A DNA stretch of 64,000 nucleotides from Agapanthus africanus. Its lineage: Eukaryota; Streptophyta; Magnoliopsida; Asparagales; Amaryllidaceae. The stretch covers positions 517,633,772-517,697,771 of the forward strand of contig JASDDO010000001.1 of the NCBI GenBank assembly GCA_030015575.1, given 5' to 3'. The translations under genes were made by a program, and so were the position numbers. The notes beneath the pieces were generated by a model. The model worked only from the letters and a program-made list of their open reading frames with translations, did not search any database and was not told the DNA's origin. The number at the start of each line of letters is the position of its first letter. Positions within the stretch are counted from its first letter, which is position 1. This document shows, piece after piece, positions 48,713 through 60,609 of the stretch.

Positions 48713-51700
48713 TTACTGCCAAACCTTGCATAGACCAAACGTTAACACCAACCAGTTGAAAAATTTATCAGTAAAGAGTATTAGTTGGTGGAAGAATAAG
48801 TCGTAGCGATCCATAAAGAATTGGGGAAGATAGAAGTGGTGGTGTGGAAGGTATGGAGGTGAATAGACAGGAGGTGGTGATGAATCAAAACGAGAATGCG
48901 AATGATCAGCAATCAGTGGAATGTTGGCATTCTCGTAGCTTCTTAAAAGAAATGGGGGTGGTTCAACTTCTAAAGGAGGAGGTTGACTAACCACAATACC
49001 CCAAAAATGTTCCTGTGGGTCCTCTATTGACTTGGCATCATCCATCAATTTCATATGATATTCAATTATAAGGGAACTGATCTCATCGATATCCGCCATA
49101 GTCCAACCGAAAACTTGCCGCCTATCTTGTAAGACCATCAAAAGGGCGTTCTCTTGCTCAAGGGCTAGAGAAGCCGATATGATAATGGGAAAGGTCTCAT
49201 TCTCACCTATGTAAGCATATTTAAGGTGAGGCGGTAAGGACATGAGTTCGAGTTTCAGAGGCGAAAGAATCATTACGGAATCTACCTCGAACTCAAAGGA
49301 CTCCAACACAGGTTCGAAATCACTGCAAACAACCGATTCGGATGGTTCTACTAACTCATCCACAAATTCAAAAGACTCATATTCGGGCTGTGAGTCGTCG
49401 TCATCCGAAAAAGTGAAACATTCATAATCCATATCGGTTGTGTCAACGGTGGTAGGCTCAAGGAGGGACGCACTAGTGGTGTCAAAACTGTTTTCATCAA
49501 ACAAGAATCTTTCAAGCTCGCAGTCCTCCTGCGTGATTTCGTGAATAGAGCAAACTTCTCGTGTACTAGTTTTAGGCACGGGGGGCAGACTTCCCATCTT
49601 ATAAATATTGAACTCACTAGACATCTTCCCAAAGGATAGAGTCATGGAGCCATTGCGACAGTTTATTACAGCATTGAAAGTGGCCAAAAATGGTCGACCG
49701 AGGATCACCGGAATTTGGTTCCGTGGGTTAGCAACAGGTTGTGTATCCATAACAATAAAATCAACGGGGAATATGAACTCCCCAACTTTGATCAACACAT
49801 CCTCTAGCTCACCCCTTGGATGGGTGATTGATCGATCAGCCATTTGGAGAGTACAACGAGTGGGTTTCAACTCTCCAACCCCTAATTGTTCGTACACGGA
49901 GTAGGGAAGCAGGTTAACACTAGACCCAAGATCTAAAAGTGCTCGATTAATTTTCTTATCCCCAATTGTGATTGAAATCGTAGGACAGCCAGGGTCCTTT
50001 CGTTTTTGGGGTAAGGTTTGAGGGTGGTTAATAGCATTGCTCACTGCACTAGCCACTAGCACTTTCTTGGGTATTTGAAATGCCTTTCTCTTCGAGGTGC
50101 ATAAGCCCTTTAAGATTTTCGTGTATGAAGGGACTTGTTGGATAGCATCCAAGAGAGGTATATTTATGCTAACCTGCTTAAATAATTCCACAATCTTCTC
50201 CACTTGTGCAGTTGGTTTATTGGGACTCAACCTGTTTGGAAATGGAGCATTTTGAAAATTTGTTGAGTCAAATGTCTGTGGAGTAGAATGTGGAGTAGGA
50301 ACGGATCCCAGTGTGGATGTGTTCGTGTTGTGAGAAATGGGTCCGTTCGAGTTAGAAGAAGTAGAGCCGTGTGAAGGGTGGAGAATAGGCTCTAAAGAAA
50401 AAGGTGAAGAAGAAAGTGAAGAAAATGAAGAAGGGGAAGATGACGATGGAGAAAAAGAAGAAGAAGAAGAAGAAGAACCACCGGCGGGGATGTCATCACT
50501 AATACCCACATTATTTTGCAACTCTCTTCCGGATCTCAACGTGGTCACCGCATTTACATTGTGATTGTTATACGCGTTTTGTGTGTGACCGGGATTTGGC
50601 AATGGTTGAGATGGAAGCTTTCCCTTTTCTCTCTCGCTCAACGCAGCAGTTAATTGTACAATTTGTGCCTCAATAGATTTGATACTTTGATTGTGTGAAG
50701 CATTGTTATGCATCAAAGATTGAACATAATTTTCAAATCTTGCTGCGGATTCTGTAAATTGCTTGAAAAAGGCATCTAGACTTTTTTCTAGCGAGATAAC
50801 CTTATCATCATTTGGTTGAACCAAATTGTTCGTTTGATTTATATAAGGTTGTTGTTGGAAAGGTTGCTGGTTTTGAGTTTGTGAAGGTGCTTGTTGTTGT
50901 TGTGGAGGAGGAGGTCTTTGAAAATTGTTATTTCCTTGGACTTGTTGATTTTGGTTCCAAGCGAAATTTGGGTGACTCCTCCACCCCGGATTGTATGTCG
51001 AAGAGTACGGATCGTTTCTTTGTCGTTGCTGAAATGCAGCATTGACTTGATCCTGTCCTTGAGTAGATGCATTATAAGGACACTCTTCGGTTAGATACGA
51101 TGGATCCGTACAACAAGCACAAACAGTTCGTGGAGGCATAACAGGGGCAGGAGAAGGCGATGAGATTTTGGTCTCAATGGCTTCTAGCTTTTTCATAAGT
51201 GCGGCCATCTCGGCCTTCATAGCAATCGACATATCTACTTGATGTATGCCTGCCCTAGATTGACCAATAGAAGAAGATGATGTGGTCTTGGTACTCTCCC
51301 ACTGAATTGTTTGCTCACTAAGATCTTCAAGAAACTGCCAAGCTTCATCGCTAGACTTGGAGAGAAAATGACCTTGACATATGGTTTCTAGCAACTGCTT
51401 CGTTTCCGAGTTCAATCCCTCGTATAATGTTTGGCAAAGTTGCCAACTTTCGATCCCATGATGAGGGCATTGAACGAGTAGGTCTTTAAATCTCTCGAAG
51501 CACTTCCAAAATGGTTTGGAAGGAAGTTGTGAAAATTGTATTATTTCATTACGGATTCTAGCAGTTTTGTGATGAGGATAGAACTTTTTCAGAAAAGATT
51601 TCACAAACTCGTCCCAATTTCTAATGGAATGTGATGCGGTGCTGTATAGCCACTTCTCGGCTAGGTCACATAAGGTAAAAGGAATGACCCTTAGCCTTAT

Positions 51701-52153
51701 AGCGTCATCACTTAATTGGGTAGTTTTCATCATGGCGCAAACGTTTTGGAATTTATTGATAAAGATATATGCATCTTCGGATTCCAAACCATGAAATTTT
51801 GGCAGCATATTGATGAAATGTGGTTTTATTTCAAAATTGTCCCCATTTGCCGGTGGGGGTGAAAGACATGTAGGTAAAGAAGTGCGGACGGGATAGAAGA
51901 GATCCTGGAGCGCGATTCGTGGGGGCGCTACAACAGGCGGAAGATTCGGGTTATTCGCACCTAACGGAGGTGGAATCATTCCCGTCGGTAAGGTATCGTT
52001 GGGGTTGGATCCCGACATACCTTCGAAAGAAGAATTTGAAGGTGGAGGTAAGGAAATGGAGGGAATTTCGACTTCGGTGTCGAAAGGTTCGTCGGTCGGT
52101 ACCAACGAAACACGGACTAATCGGGCGTTAGTATCCCTAGTCCAAAGTGACAT
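48713..52153 (-). CDS. Element H gag-protease polyprotein
   Basis: An open frame of 1146 codons. Residues 1-80 are a variable N-terminus. A retrotransposon gag core spans about 105-290 (FINMLPKFHGLESEDAYIF; LCDLAEKWLYS; FYPHHKTARIRNE). A Cys-rich stretch at about 345-359 (CACCTDPSYLTEEC) stands where a zinc knuckle would be. A long Gln/Asn/Ser/Pro-rich linker (about 375-620) includes a run of serines. An aspartic protease follows, with DLGSSVNLLPYSVYEQLG near residue 740 and VILGRPFLAT about 100 residues later. The last 280 residues are acidic and of unknown role. Athila protease and gag are the closest families I recognise. The protein would form particles and process itself but cannot copy or integrate DNA. 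Confidence 0.92.
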   Translation of the reverse strand: MSLWTRDTNARLVRVSLVPTDEPFDTEVEIPSISLPPPSNSSFEGMSGSNPNDTLPTGMIPPPLGANNPNLPPVVAPPRIALQDLFYPVRTSLPTCLSPPPANGDNFEIKPHFINMLPKFHGLESEDAYIFINKFQNVCAMMKTTQLSDDAIRLRVIPFTLCDLAEKWLYSTASHSIRNWDEFVKSFLKKFYPHHKTARIRNEIIQFSQLPSKPFWKCFERFKDLLVQCPHHGIESWQLCQTLYEGLNSETKQLLETICQGHFLSKSSDEAWQFLEDLSEQTIQWESTKTTSSSSIGQSRAGIHQVDMSIAMKAEMAALMKKLEAIETKISSPSPAPVMPPRTVCACCTDPSYLTEECPYNASTQGQDQVNAAFQQRQRNDPYSSTYNPGWRSHPNFAWNQNQQVQGNNNFQRPPPPQQQQAPSQTQNQQPFQQQPYINQTNNLVQPNDDKVISLEKSLDAFFKQFTESAARFENYVQSLMHNNASHNQSIKSIEAQIVQLTAALSEREKGKLPSQPLPNPGHTQNAYNNHNVNAVTTLRSGRELQNNVGISDDIPAGGSSSSSSSFSPSSSSPSSFSSLSSSPFSLEPILHPSHGSTSSNSNGPISHNTNTSTLGSVPTPHSTPQTFDSTNFQNAPFPNRLSPNKPTAQVEKIVELFKQVSINIPLLDAIQQVPSYTKILKGLCTSKRKAFQIPKKVLVASAVSNAINHPQTLPQKRKDPGCPTISITIGDKKINRALLDLGSSVNLLPYSVYEQLGVGELKPTRCTLQMADRSITHPRGELEDVLIKVGEFIFPVDFIVMDTQPVANPRNQIPVILGRPFLATFNAVINCRNGSMTLSFGKMSSEFNIYKMGSLPPVPKTSTREVCSIHEITQEDCELERFLFDENSFDTTSASLLEPTTVDTTDMDYECFTFSDDDDSQPEYESFEFVDELVEPSESVVCSDFEPVLESFEFEVDSVMILSPLKLELMSLPPHLKYAYIGENETFPIIISASLALEQENALLMVLQDRRQVFGWTMADIDEISSLIIEYHMKLMDDAKSIEDPQEHFWGIVVSQPPPLEVEPPPFLLRSYENANIPLIADHSHSRFDSSPPPVYSPPYLPHHHFYLPQFFMDRYDLFFHQLILFTDKFFNWLVLTFGLCKVWQ

Positions 52154-53298
52154 ACACTAAAGGGGTAGTGTAGTCAGAAAAAAAAATTGAAAAACAGAAT
52201 GTGGAGGTAAGATAACGTCAATGAGAAGAAGTGATGGAAGTGGGTTGCAAGTTTTCTTTAGCGACAAGTTGCAAGTTTTGAAAAGATTTTTCCTTTTTTT
52301 TTATGTGAGAATGTTTGCAAAGAGGTTTTTGAAAAGTGACTCGTGACACAATTGCTATCAACCACACATGCACAATCAGGCCTAGATCTAGGGTCACCTA
52401 GGTCTGCTAGACAGCTCCTAACTAGGGCTAGAAATAGGACCTCAAACCGCCTCTTCACCGACAATTACGGCCAGGTAAGTGCCAGGTAAGTGGGAAGGAA
52501 CCACAGTAGTGGGCATAATTAAAAACCACTAGCCTAGACACACTTGCCTAGACACCGCAAAGTCAGTTAGGATAAACGGTCGATGCCTATACTAGTCCTT
52601 TTCCTATTGAGCTCGATGTCCTTAGGGCTGAGTCTAATATTTTTTAATTAATTGTGGTCGATACAAAATGCTTTAAGGTGATTTCTGGGGTCCTGGGAAG
52701 GGTGATGAAATCCCCACCCAATCTAAGTTTAGTCAATTAGCCCCTTAAAGTCCGATTAAATTATGCAAAACTGTAAATTCACTTGCAATCAATTTTTTAG
52801 CGCGGCGCAAAGAAACCTGCAGAAAATCTGTTATTTAGAAGGGGAGAGAAGATTTTTAGCGCAAAGAATTCCTGCAGAAAGTTTTTAGAGACAGATATAT
52901 GGAGGTTGACAGAGGGGAGAAGGAGAAATCAAACCATGTAAAATTGAGGTGCTGACGTGGCTATAGCGCGGCGGAAACGCGGTCTAGGGGGCACTTTCGC
53001 CGCGGAAACGCGGTCGTCTAGGGTGATCAGGCTCTGAAAAAATTTGTGATGCACCCTTGTACCACTCCTCCTCTGTTCTGATGTGATTTTTCCTGATTTG
53101 CCCTCTGTAAATTTTTAGATCTGCGATTCTTCGCTGTTCCTGCAAGATTCAAAAGATACACCCTTCAAACAGATCAAAATTGATAATTTTTTATTTCTTT
53201 TTTTTTATTTTCAGATTTTTATAATTTTTTTTAAAATTTATATCAACCCGAAATTACACAGAAAGAAATTTTACACCATCCCCGGCAACGGCGCCATT
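52154..53298 (-). other. Element H, leader with Asp-type primer site
   Basis: On the minus strand the primer site TGGCGCCGTTGCCGGGG (53296-53280) starts two bases from the LTR and matches the 3' end of plant Asp tRNA. The leader carries a GC-rich dyad pair (52966-52982 and 53000-53013). It aligns with the split leader of B. Confidence 0.92.
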
Positions 53299-54604
53299 TG
53301 ATTAGTCCAAAAATTACTTGTTAACCGTAATCAGAAACAGCGTCGCTTTGCAGCTAGCCGGTGAGTACGGGTCGATCCACAGAGATGGGTAATTTTCTTA
53401 ATGTGTTTTTACGAGTTGATTCCAAATGTTGTTTGGATTGATTTATTAAATCTAAGAAACCTAGATCTATCGATAAACTAAATTAATCTAAATTAAAGTC
53501 TTAATAGGGTTAGGCTTAGGGAAAGTTTGGAGATTAAAGGTTTCCTCACCACTTTCAATGCCTTATTTTTTATCTATTAGATATTACGGTAATTATCAAT
53601 AAAGTGGATTAGAGTCTTTTGGGAAGATGTTTCTTCCTCTAGATTCTTATCCTTCCTTTATCGATAATTTCCCTAAACTCCATGGAAAACACGCGCAACC
53701 GGTCCTTTATACTACGGTTCACCGTTACCTCGAGGGATGAGGTGCCGTAGGGAGCGGGGTGTGCGTGCATGCATGGAGTTCTAATTCTTAGGTATGAAAT
53801 GGCATGAAAGGGGTGAGAGATCTCATCTCTCAAACCTTTCCCTAAGGCTAACCCTAACAAGCGAGGAGATTACTCGCTCATTAGGGGATTAGAAGACATT
53901 CTAATTAAAAGAGAATTAAAAGCGAAGAAATAAAATTAACTTACTAATTTGATGGCTCCCTCCAATCAATAATACAGAACAGATCTGATTTTGTTTATTG
54001 AAAAGAGGCATGAGTTTTACAGATCTGTGATTACAATTTATAGGAAAACAGGAAAACTAGGGTTACAGATTCTCGCACACATGATTTTACAGATATGCCC
54101 ACGGAAAATCCCAACACCCGCACCGACGCACCGACACAGAAAATTTGCACCGACGTGCGCTTTAAATGGCCGTGGAACCGCGGCAAATGTGGGCCTTGGG
54201 CCGCGGTTCCGCGGCCCTTTGGTGAGCTCAGCTCACAAAACTTTCTGGGCTGCATCTTGGCTTCTTGGGCTTTCTATTTTTCCACTTCTTTTCTCTATTT
54301 GATTTCTGGGTCTTCTCCAGATCTTCAGTGAAAACTTGTAATGATCTTTTGACTGTTTCCTTTGACATTTCAGACCATGCGTTGCCTTGTACACTTGTGA
54401 ATTGTTCTCTATCTAGGCTTGACTAGAGTCCTTCTACTTGTAGGTCAAAAGTCCCTTTTCTGTATCAACTTTCGTCTTTTTCACTGTATTTGCTCAAAGA
54501 GCCTGTATCCTGTAATATGCAACAAACGTGCGTCAAGAGTACCTGTTTATTTATAAAACGAATAAAAATGGGGAGTACAATAATGCAATATTATAGTATG
54601 AACA
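53299..54604 (-). repeat. Element H, 5' LTR
   Basis: The LTR is 1306 bp with TG...CA ends. TATAAATT on the minus strand is at 54042-54035 and the paired palindromes are at 54168-54217. Confidence 0.96.
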
Positions 54605-54750
54605 GTGTCACGGGGGCTCCGGAAACGGCTTCGATTTTCGACGGAAGGAGCTTGGTTGCTAACTCCACTTGACTCCTCTTGCACCTAGGAACTTTTAAGG
54701 TGATTTTGCTAGAAATTTTCAGAATAGATGGGAGCTAGGGCATGGGGTGG

Positions 54751-54758
54751 TATTTATA
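54751..54758 (-). promoter_or_regulatory. TATA-like box in solo LTR G
   Basis: TATAAATA on the minus strand lies about 550 bases from the G LTR start, in a setting (CCACTATAAATACCACCCC) typical of a plant core promoter. This is motif evidence only. Confidence 0.5.
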
Positions 54759-57700
54759 GTGGAGAATTAGGGTTTGGGAATTAAAATTTTGGATTAAAAA
54801 TCATTAAAAAGGTGTTAAATAGTGAATTGAAGGGTCTCTGTTTGATTGCAGGGAAATCAAACAGTGCAGGGGAGTTAAGGGGAGTCGAAGAGGTGTGTGT
54901 GCAAAGTACGGAGCAAATTAGGGCACATCTAAACGTCGGCGCCGGCCAAATGAGGGAAACGAACTGTCGGGATTGAGCAATCACCTCGAGATCCGTGCCA
55001 CGTGGGTATTTGGGTGTGTACACCTCATTGCGCCTGTTTGATTTTTCTGAAACTTTTCATTTCCCCGTGTATTGCACATGCAACTCTTGGGCTTCCAAAA
55101 ATTAAAAAGAAAAATCTGAAAAAATAATTGTGTCTAATAAGAAGCGAACATACAGGCTATATCACAGCAGTGTAGAGGATTTACCAGTGAGCTACAAGTT
55201 GTTTCTTGCTTTTATTTAACAAAAATAACTTTTAACTCTTACACAGGCTGTAATATTCTTTTCTGTACAATAATAAGAAAATTTATATATAGTGATTTCA
55301 GATTCGTTACATGGGGAGACAAGGAAACCATGAGGTACGGGCATGAGAGAGAGTGAGAGAGAGAGAGAAATGGTTGCTTAGCCTTAGCCATTTCATTTCT
55401 TCATCTCCTCTTCATCTCCTCCTTTTTCTTCTTCCTCTTTCATTTCTCCACCTCCTCTATCACCATAAATCACCACCCAAAACACTTCAAAATCCAAGGT
55501 AGCCTTCACTAAAATGATTCTAATCTCACCCTAAGTTTCATGGCATGATCAAGTTTTCGTTTTAAGCTCTTGTGGCCATCTTGGAATTTTCTTGAGTTGC
55601 TTCTTCAGGTAAAACTCTCACCTTTCATCAAGATTTTAGATTTCCTAACCTTCACTACTAGTTTAGAGTTAATATGTGTATGTTTTCAAGTCTTGAAAAT
55701 TCTTAAGTGAGTTGTAGTGGGTAGAATTTGTAGTAGTAGAGTAGAAGAGGATTTAGAGTATGATTACTAGCCTGATAGTGATAGAATCCCTGGTCTATAT
55801 GAGTTTAGAAGATCCTAAGATGAGTTTAGAATTTTCCGATATCGGTTTTTCATGGACTTTTGATGATCAAATGAAGTCTAGGATAATTAGGCATCTCTGA
55901 AAATTTATTAGAGAATACAGAGAGATGTATAGACCGGTAGAAGGCCACCGTAGAAACCCGAGCCCCTATCTCCATAGTCTGGCCGCAAATTTAATGCTAT
56001 TGGCCGCAATTTGCGGGTTAATTTTTGAGTTAGGCTCTGGGGTTTGTTTTGTAGCTCATTCACTAGATAATTAAGACTACCCTATACACTAAAAAGTCTA
56101 AGATCGTCTTAAGAAAAATCTGGAGTTGTTTTACTTGATTTCTGTCAATGTTTTGTGATATGTGAAACTTGGTTTTTGGATATTTTATGTTTGGACTCGG
56201 TCGTTTGACGTTCATACGTCGACGTCTGAGGTATTTTGTTGTTTTAGTACGCGTTGACCATAGGTTCTAACCAATATGCGCTTTGCTCGTGATTTCAAAT
56301 TCGAATTGAGTTTTTATGCAATTTCGGTTATGATTTTGATTTTAGGTACAATCACGTGGACTTCCGAAACGACGAAAAAGAGCAAGGCATCGGTCGACTT
56401 CGACTAGAGCAAGGATATTAGGTGAGTAGACGTATATCTACGGGGGAATTCGGGTGGATGGTGTATAGCACCCCACAACGGTAGAATTAGGATGATATAT
56501 ATATAGACATATATACATACATACATACTAGAATAGTATACTTAGTCTATAGATTATGCTAGACTACCATATTCGTATAAGTCTATACTTAGTATAATGA
56601 TATACCCCTAGTACTATTTCTTAGCCCATAAGATATATTTACTTATGTAAGTATATATATATATATATACATATGATTACCATTATATGACATAAGTTTA
56701 CTAATGATATAAGAATATTTACGATATAAGGATATGAGTCGATATGATATGATACGATGACATGAGGCGGTGTGATATGATATGATACGAGATGACATGA
56801 GATGATATGTTATGAGATAAGATGGGATGATATACGCGACTATAGATCCATACCATTTGATTTGATGATATCATACGATAGATATTCCGTACGTGATATG
56901 ATGAGGATGGATCGTCGATATTTATTTCGACTCAAGAATCTTGTTTAAAATCATTAAAATAGATATTATGATATGTTTAAAGCCATACCTACTTTCAAAA
57001 CTAACGAATCGTTACGTACTTTTAAATGATAACTTCAAGGGGATGCTACGACTTTTCAAATGATATCTTCTTCAAAAAACAGCGTAGCCCCTTATTTTCT
57101 AAAACAACATTTCGTACTATTTTAAACTATAACTGTATGGCTCATACGTAGTTTCATATTTTTATACCTATTCACGTTATGGTTTCTTTATTCCGTTTAC
57201 GCTCACATTTCAATTTCTTATTTCTGCATACGCTCGCGCTTTAATCTTTTATTATGTATATCGCGTTTATAATTTAGTTTTACTTGACCTCGTGCTAGGA
57301 CACACGCACCATTACTGATGAATTACATGTTGCACGTGCACATACTCGCATTCTCACACACGCATCATCGGCAATTGCCATGCCACGTACATGGATAGAA
57401 CTTGCTATGCTACCGCACCACACTATACCTGTTAGCATGTCAGATTCTAGTAGTACTTTCTTTACAATGCTATTCGACATACTTATATGAACACACTTAC
57501 TATTCATTACAGTATTGTTCTATGCCTGTACATATCTTTTCATTATTGTCATATTCTTATAAGATTCTTTTTTCATGAGATTTCTGGATTTGAGAAACCG
57601 TGGATATTATTTAAAAACTTGTGAATATTTTACATACGCGATTTTCTTTTAATATGATATTTCGACGTCCACCATGAGATTTCTCGGTTCTGAGCTATGA

Positions 57701-60609
57701 TGATTATCCGAATTGAGGCGGGGAGAGAAATTGATTACCGATACACAGTGGACCCGGTATGGTAACCCGGGGCAAGAAAATAGTATAGAAAGGCATTGTG
57801 CCTGGCTGGGGAACATTACCAACCGGTGACAGTATTGGACTTGGCGGATATCCGAAGGATACCGACCAGAGTGATGAGACAGATGGATATGAGGACTGAT
57901 CTGATAAGACAGTGCCTAAGATATGAGGGCCGATCCGATGAGACGGCGTCCGAGATATGAGAATTTACGTGTCGATACTGGACACGGGATTTATGATGAT
58001 TTTAAGTGTTGATAATGGACACTCAGGATTTTCATGATGATTTCGAGTGTCGTTGATGGACACTCGTCGAATGATATGTATACATACATGATATGGTTGA
58101 CACGATACCACATATTGATACAAGCACAATATTATACTTATATATATACATATATACGCGTTCATTTCGATACCACACGGAATGATATTATTATTATATT
58201 ACTGTATGACCTAGGTAGATCGTTATACATTCGATTTTTTCCTGATGATATATTCTACTCACGAGTTGGCCACTTACCCCCATTGTGCCATAGTTTTCTT
58301 GCAGGACCGACCGCTCGGATCAGTAGCGGTTTGTTGACCCGTTATTCTTTTAGGTGATTTTCTTGGTAGGTAGATTACACTGCAGATTGTAACCACCACT
58401 TTTATATTTTATATGCATTGTATCTAGTTAAAAGCTCCATCAACCAGACTATGTATATTGTGGACTTAGAAACCAGAGACTTGTATATTCTTTTGGACTT
58501 AGAGTGAGATTTGTATATATTCTTTATACTTGAGTTCGATAATGTCTTAGTTTTCTTTACTTTCTTTTCTAAGTTGATCTTCGCCTTGGGTGTTGTATAC
58601 TTACTTGCTTGGTTGTGTCTACGCCGATTGGCTAAGAGCTAGCTCCCGCTTAGGGATGCCAATATTATATGATTATGTACTGGTTTTTATCAAATTTTAC
58701 AAAGGAGGTGCTGCCCAAATTTCAATTGACGAAAATATTTTCAAATTATTGTATACAATCTACTTGCATTTCAAACGAATTTTACTTATACTTGAAAAGA
58801 AAGAACTTGATTTCATCGATACCCTTTTTCAAAACTTCACCTCCACTATTTTCATAAAAAGGTTTAGCTTCCTGGTTTTCGGCTTACTTGGGTTACGGTG
58901 GGATCCTATAGACTTCACGTGATTCGAGTGCCAGTCATGTGTCATTTCCGGGTCATGACAAAGTTGGTACCAGAGCATTAGGTTTAATTTTTGTTCTAGT
59001 CTAGGTTTGACTATGCGGAGTCTAGGGCGTATATTTCGGAACCTAGGCTTGACCTTACGGAACTTAGACTTCACTGAGGGGGTATTAGACCCGAACTTTC
59101 ATTACGTAGGTTGGCCTTGGTTGATGGAGTAGGTAACTCAAGTAGAGTAACGTACTGTGCGTATATTCCGCGGCATACTTACGATACGATACTCCGCTTA
59201 AGTAACCTTAGGATGTACATATCTTGAAATCCGTTATTCTATTCATTCTTGAGATCTATCCTCATCGATGTTTGTTTGCGGTTCATGTCACCATGACTAC
59301 GCGAGCTGAGAGGGCTGCGGTCAGAGCGAGCTCGTCGAGGACAAGGAATGACCAGGGTGTTATCCCGATGATGCGGAGACGGATTGTTATCCTTTTATGT
59401 TAGGATTTATCGTTTGAGACGAGAGCTCTGGATCTGCACCAGATGATGGGGACATTGCTTGAGGCCAGTCAGATCGAGAGAACTGTTGATGTGCAGCCTA
59501 CTCTGGAGATCGTTGTGTTGTCTACCGTGCAGACAAATGTCCCAGCCATTGCTGAGATTGATGAGATGTCGCTTCCAGAGTTCACGAATCTGAAGCCACA
59601 TAAGTTTACAGGCAAGGATGTGATAGAGGATCCCTAGTCATTTTTGGATAAAGTGAGTAGGATATTTCATTCGTTTGGATGCTTCAATGCAAGGTTAGTT
59701 GAGTTGGCTAGCTTCAGTTCGAAAGTTCTTACTTAGATCTGGAGTAAGTCAATCGAGAGAAGATGAGCAGTGCATATTTCTCTAATGGAATGGAAGAGTC
59801 CTCAAGGGAGAATTTAGCCAGATTTTTCCACCCAGTTTTGGAAATACCCGGGTTCGTAGCTTCGAGTCTTTGCGAGAGATTCCGGATATGACTGTAGCCG
59901 AATATAAATTGCAGTCTACACAGCTATCGAGATATGATTCCGATTTGGTCAATATTGAAGAAAAGTGGATTATGAGGTCCGTACGAGATCCCGCGAGTCG
60001 CCGTTCCTCTCCGTTGATGCCAGAGATTGGATACGTATGCAGAGGCATTGGATACAGCCACCTTTTCAGAGGAGAGTCGTGATAAGATTGCAGCTGCTCC
60101 GAAACAAAAATGGATTAATTAAAGAGTGTCAGTTTCCGGGCAATTCGGCAGAGATGATATCGAAGGAGACCGTGGCAGGTTCTTTCCAGGATACTACAGC
60201 GATAAATATTTGGACCCAGGATCGTTTGTATTGCATGTACTCAGAGGACCATAGGCCACCGTTATTGATGTACTACATTGCGAATGGCCAAGTTACTTGG
60301 CCAAGAGATGTTCAAAAAGGCGTCAGAGCGGGACTGTTTCCGTCGCTACTCCTAACTGGGCTGTCGAGCCGGGAGGTCGTGGAATTGGTGATCCACGGCG
60401 TGAATAAGGACCTAAAGACAGAGGACGCTAGACCGTGGGCAGAAGGCAAGTAGGAATTCTTGCTCTGCCAGTTTCGGGTGCACCGGCACCATTCGACATT
60501 GAAGGAGGTGTACTTCAATATCATTTATTTGAGATTTGTGCTTTGGTGATCCGAGTATCACACTTTTGTCGTTTTGATTATTATGTTTTGATGATTGAGT
60601 TTCATAATT

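Larger units (their letters stand above)
45931..54604 (-). mobile_element. Element H: Athila-like gag-protease LTR element, looks whole for its type
   Basis: The ends are TGATTAGTCC and TATGAACA, flanked by GTGTC at 45926-45930 and 54605-54609. The LTRs are 45931-47236 and 53299-54604, both 1306 bp, differing at about 27 sites (about 2%), roughly 0.8-1.5 million years. On the minus strand the order is 5' LTR, Asp-type primer site 53296-53280, leader, one gag-protease frame 52153-48713, 3' untranslated region 48712-47250, purine tract, 3' LTR. No reverse transcriptase, RNase H or integrase is present, so it must have moved with enzymes from another element. Confidence 0.95.
43786..55311 (-). 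mobile_element. Element G: solo gypsy LTR, interrupted by element H
   Basis: It is flanked by TGGGG at 43781-43785 and 55312-55316; removing it rejoins the F LTR as seen at 62480. On the minus strand it begins TGTAACGAATCTG and ends GGGAAGCGGGGTGTGACA, an end like those of C and E. Without H it is about 2.85 kb. No internal region is present. TATAAATA on the minus strand at 54758-54751 is a candidate promoter. The plus-strand open frame at 45203-45589 has no recognisable relatives. Confidence 0.9.
43377..58960 (+). repeat. Element F, central LTR (interrupted by G and H)
   Basis: The ends are TGTAACATTTCAG and GGTCATGACA. Without the insertion at 43786-55311 it is about 4.05 kb (43377-43785 plus 55317-58960) and aligns with the A LTR and with 62082-64000. 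A purine tract lies to its left and a primer site to its right (TTGGTACCAGAGC at 58964). The LTR therefore sits between the end of one internal region and the start of another. Notable contents are (GA)n at about 55346-55370, a GGCCGCAA palindrome pair at 55980-56016, (ATAC)n and (TA)n runs at 56510-56670, and degenerate GATATGAT repeats at 56680-56900. Confidence 0.85.

Noticed and set aside
48713-52153. Novel 1146-residue host protein
   Set aside because: The gag core and retroviral-type protease, flanked by a primer site, a purine tract and 1306 bp LTRs, identify it as element coding.
53280-53296. Asp tRNA gene fragment
   Set aside because: Only the 3' terminal complement is present, at the exact place of a primer binding site.
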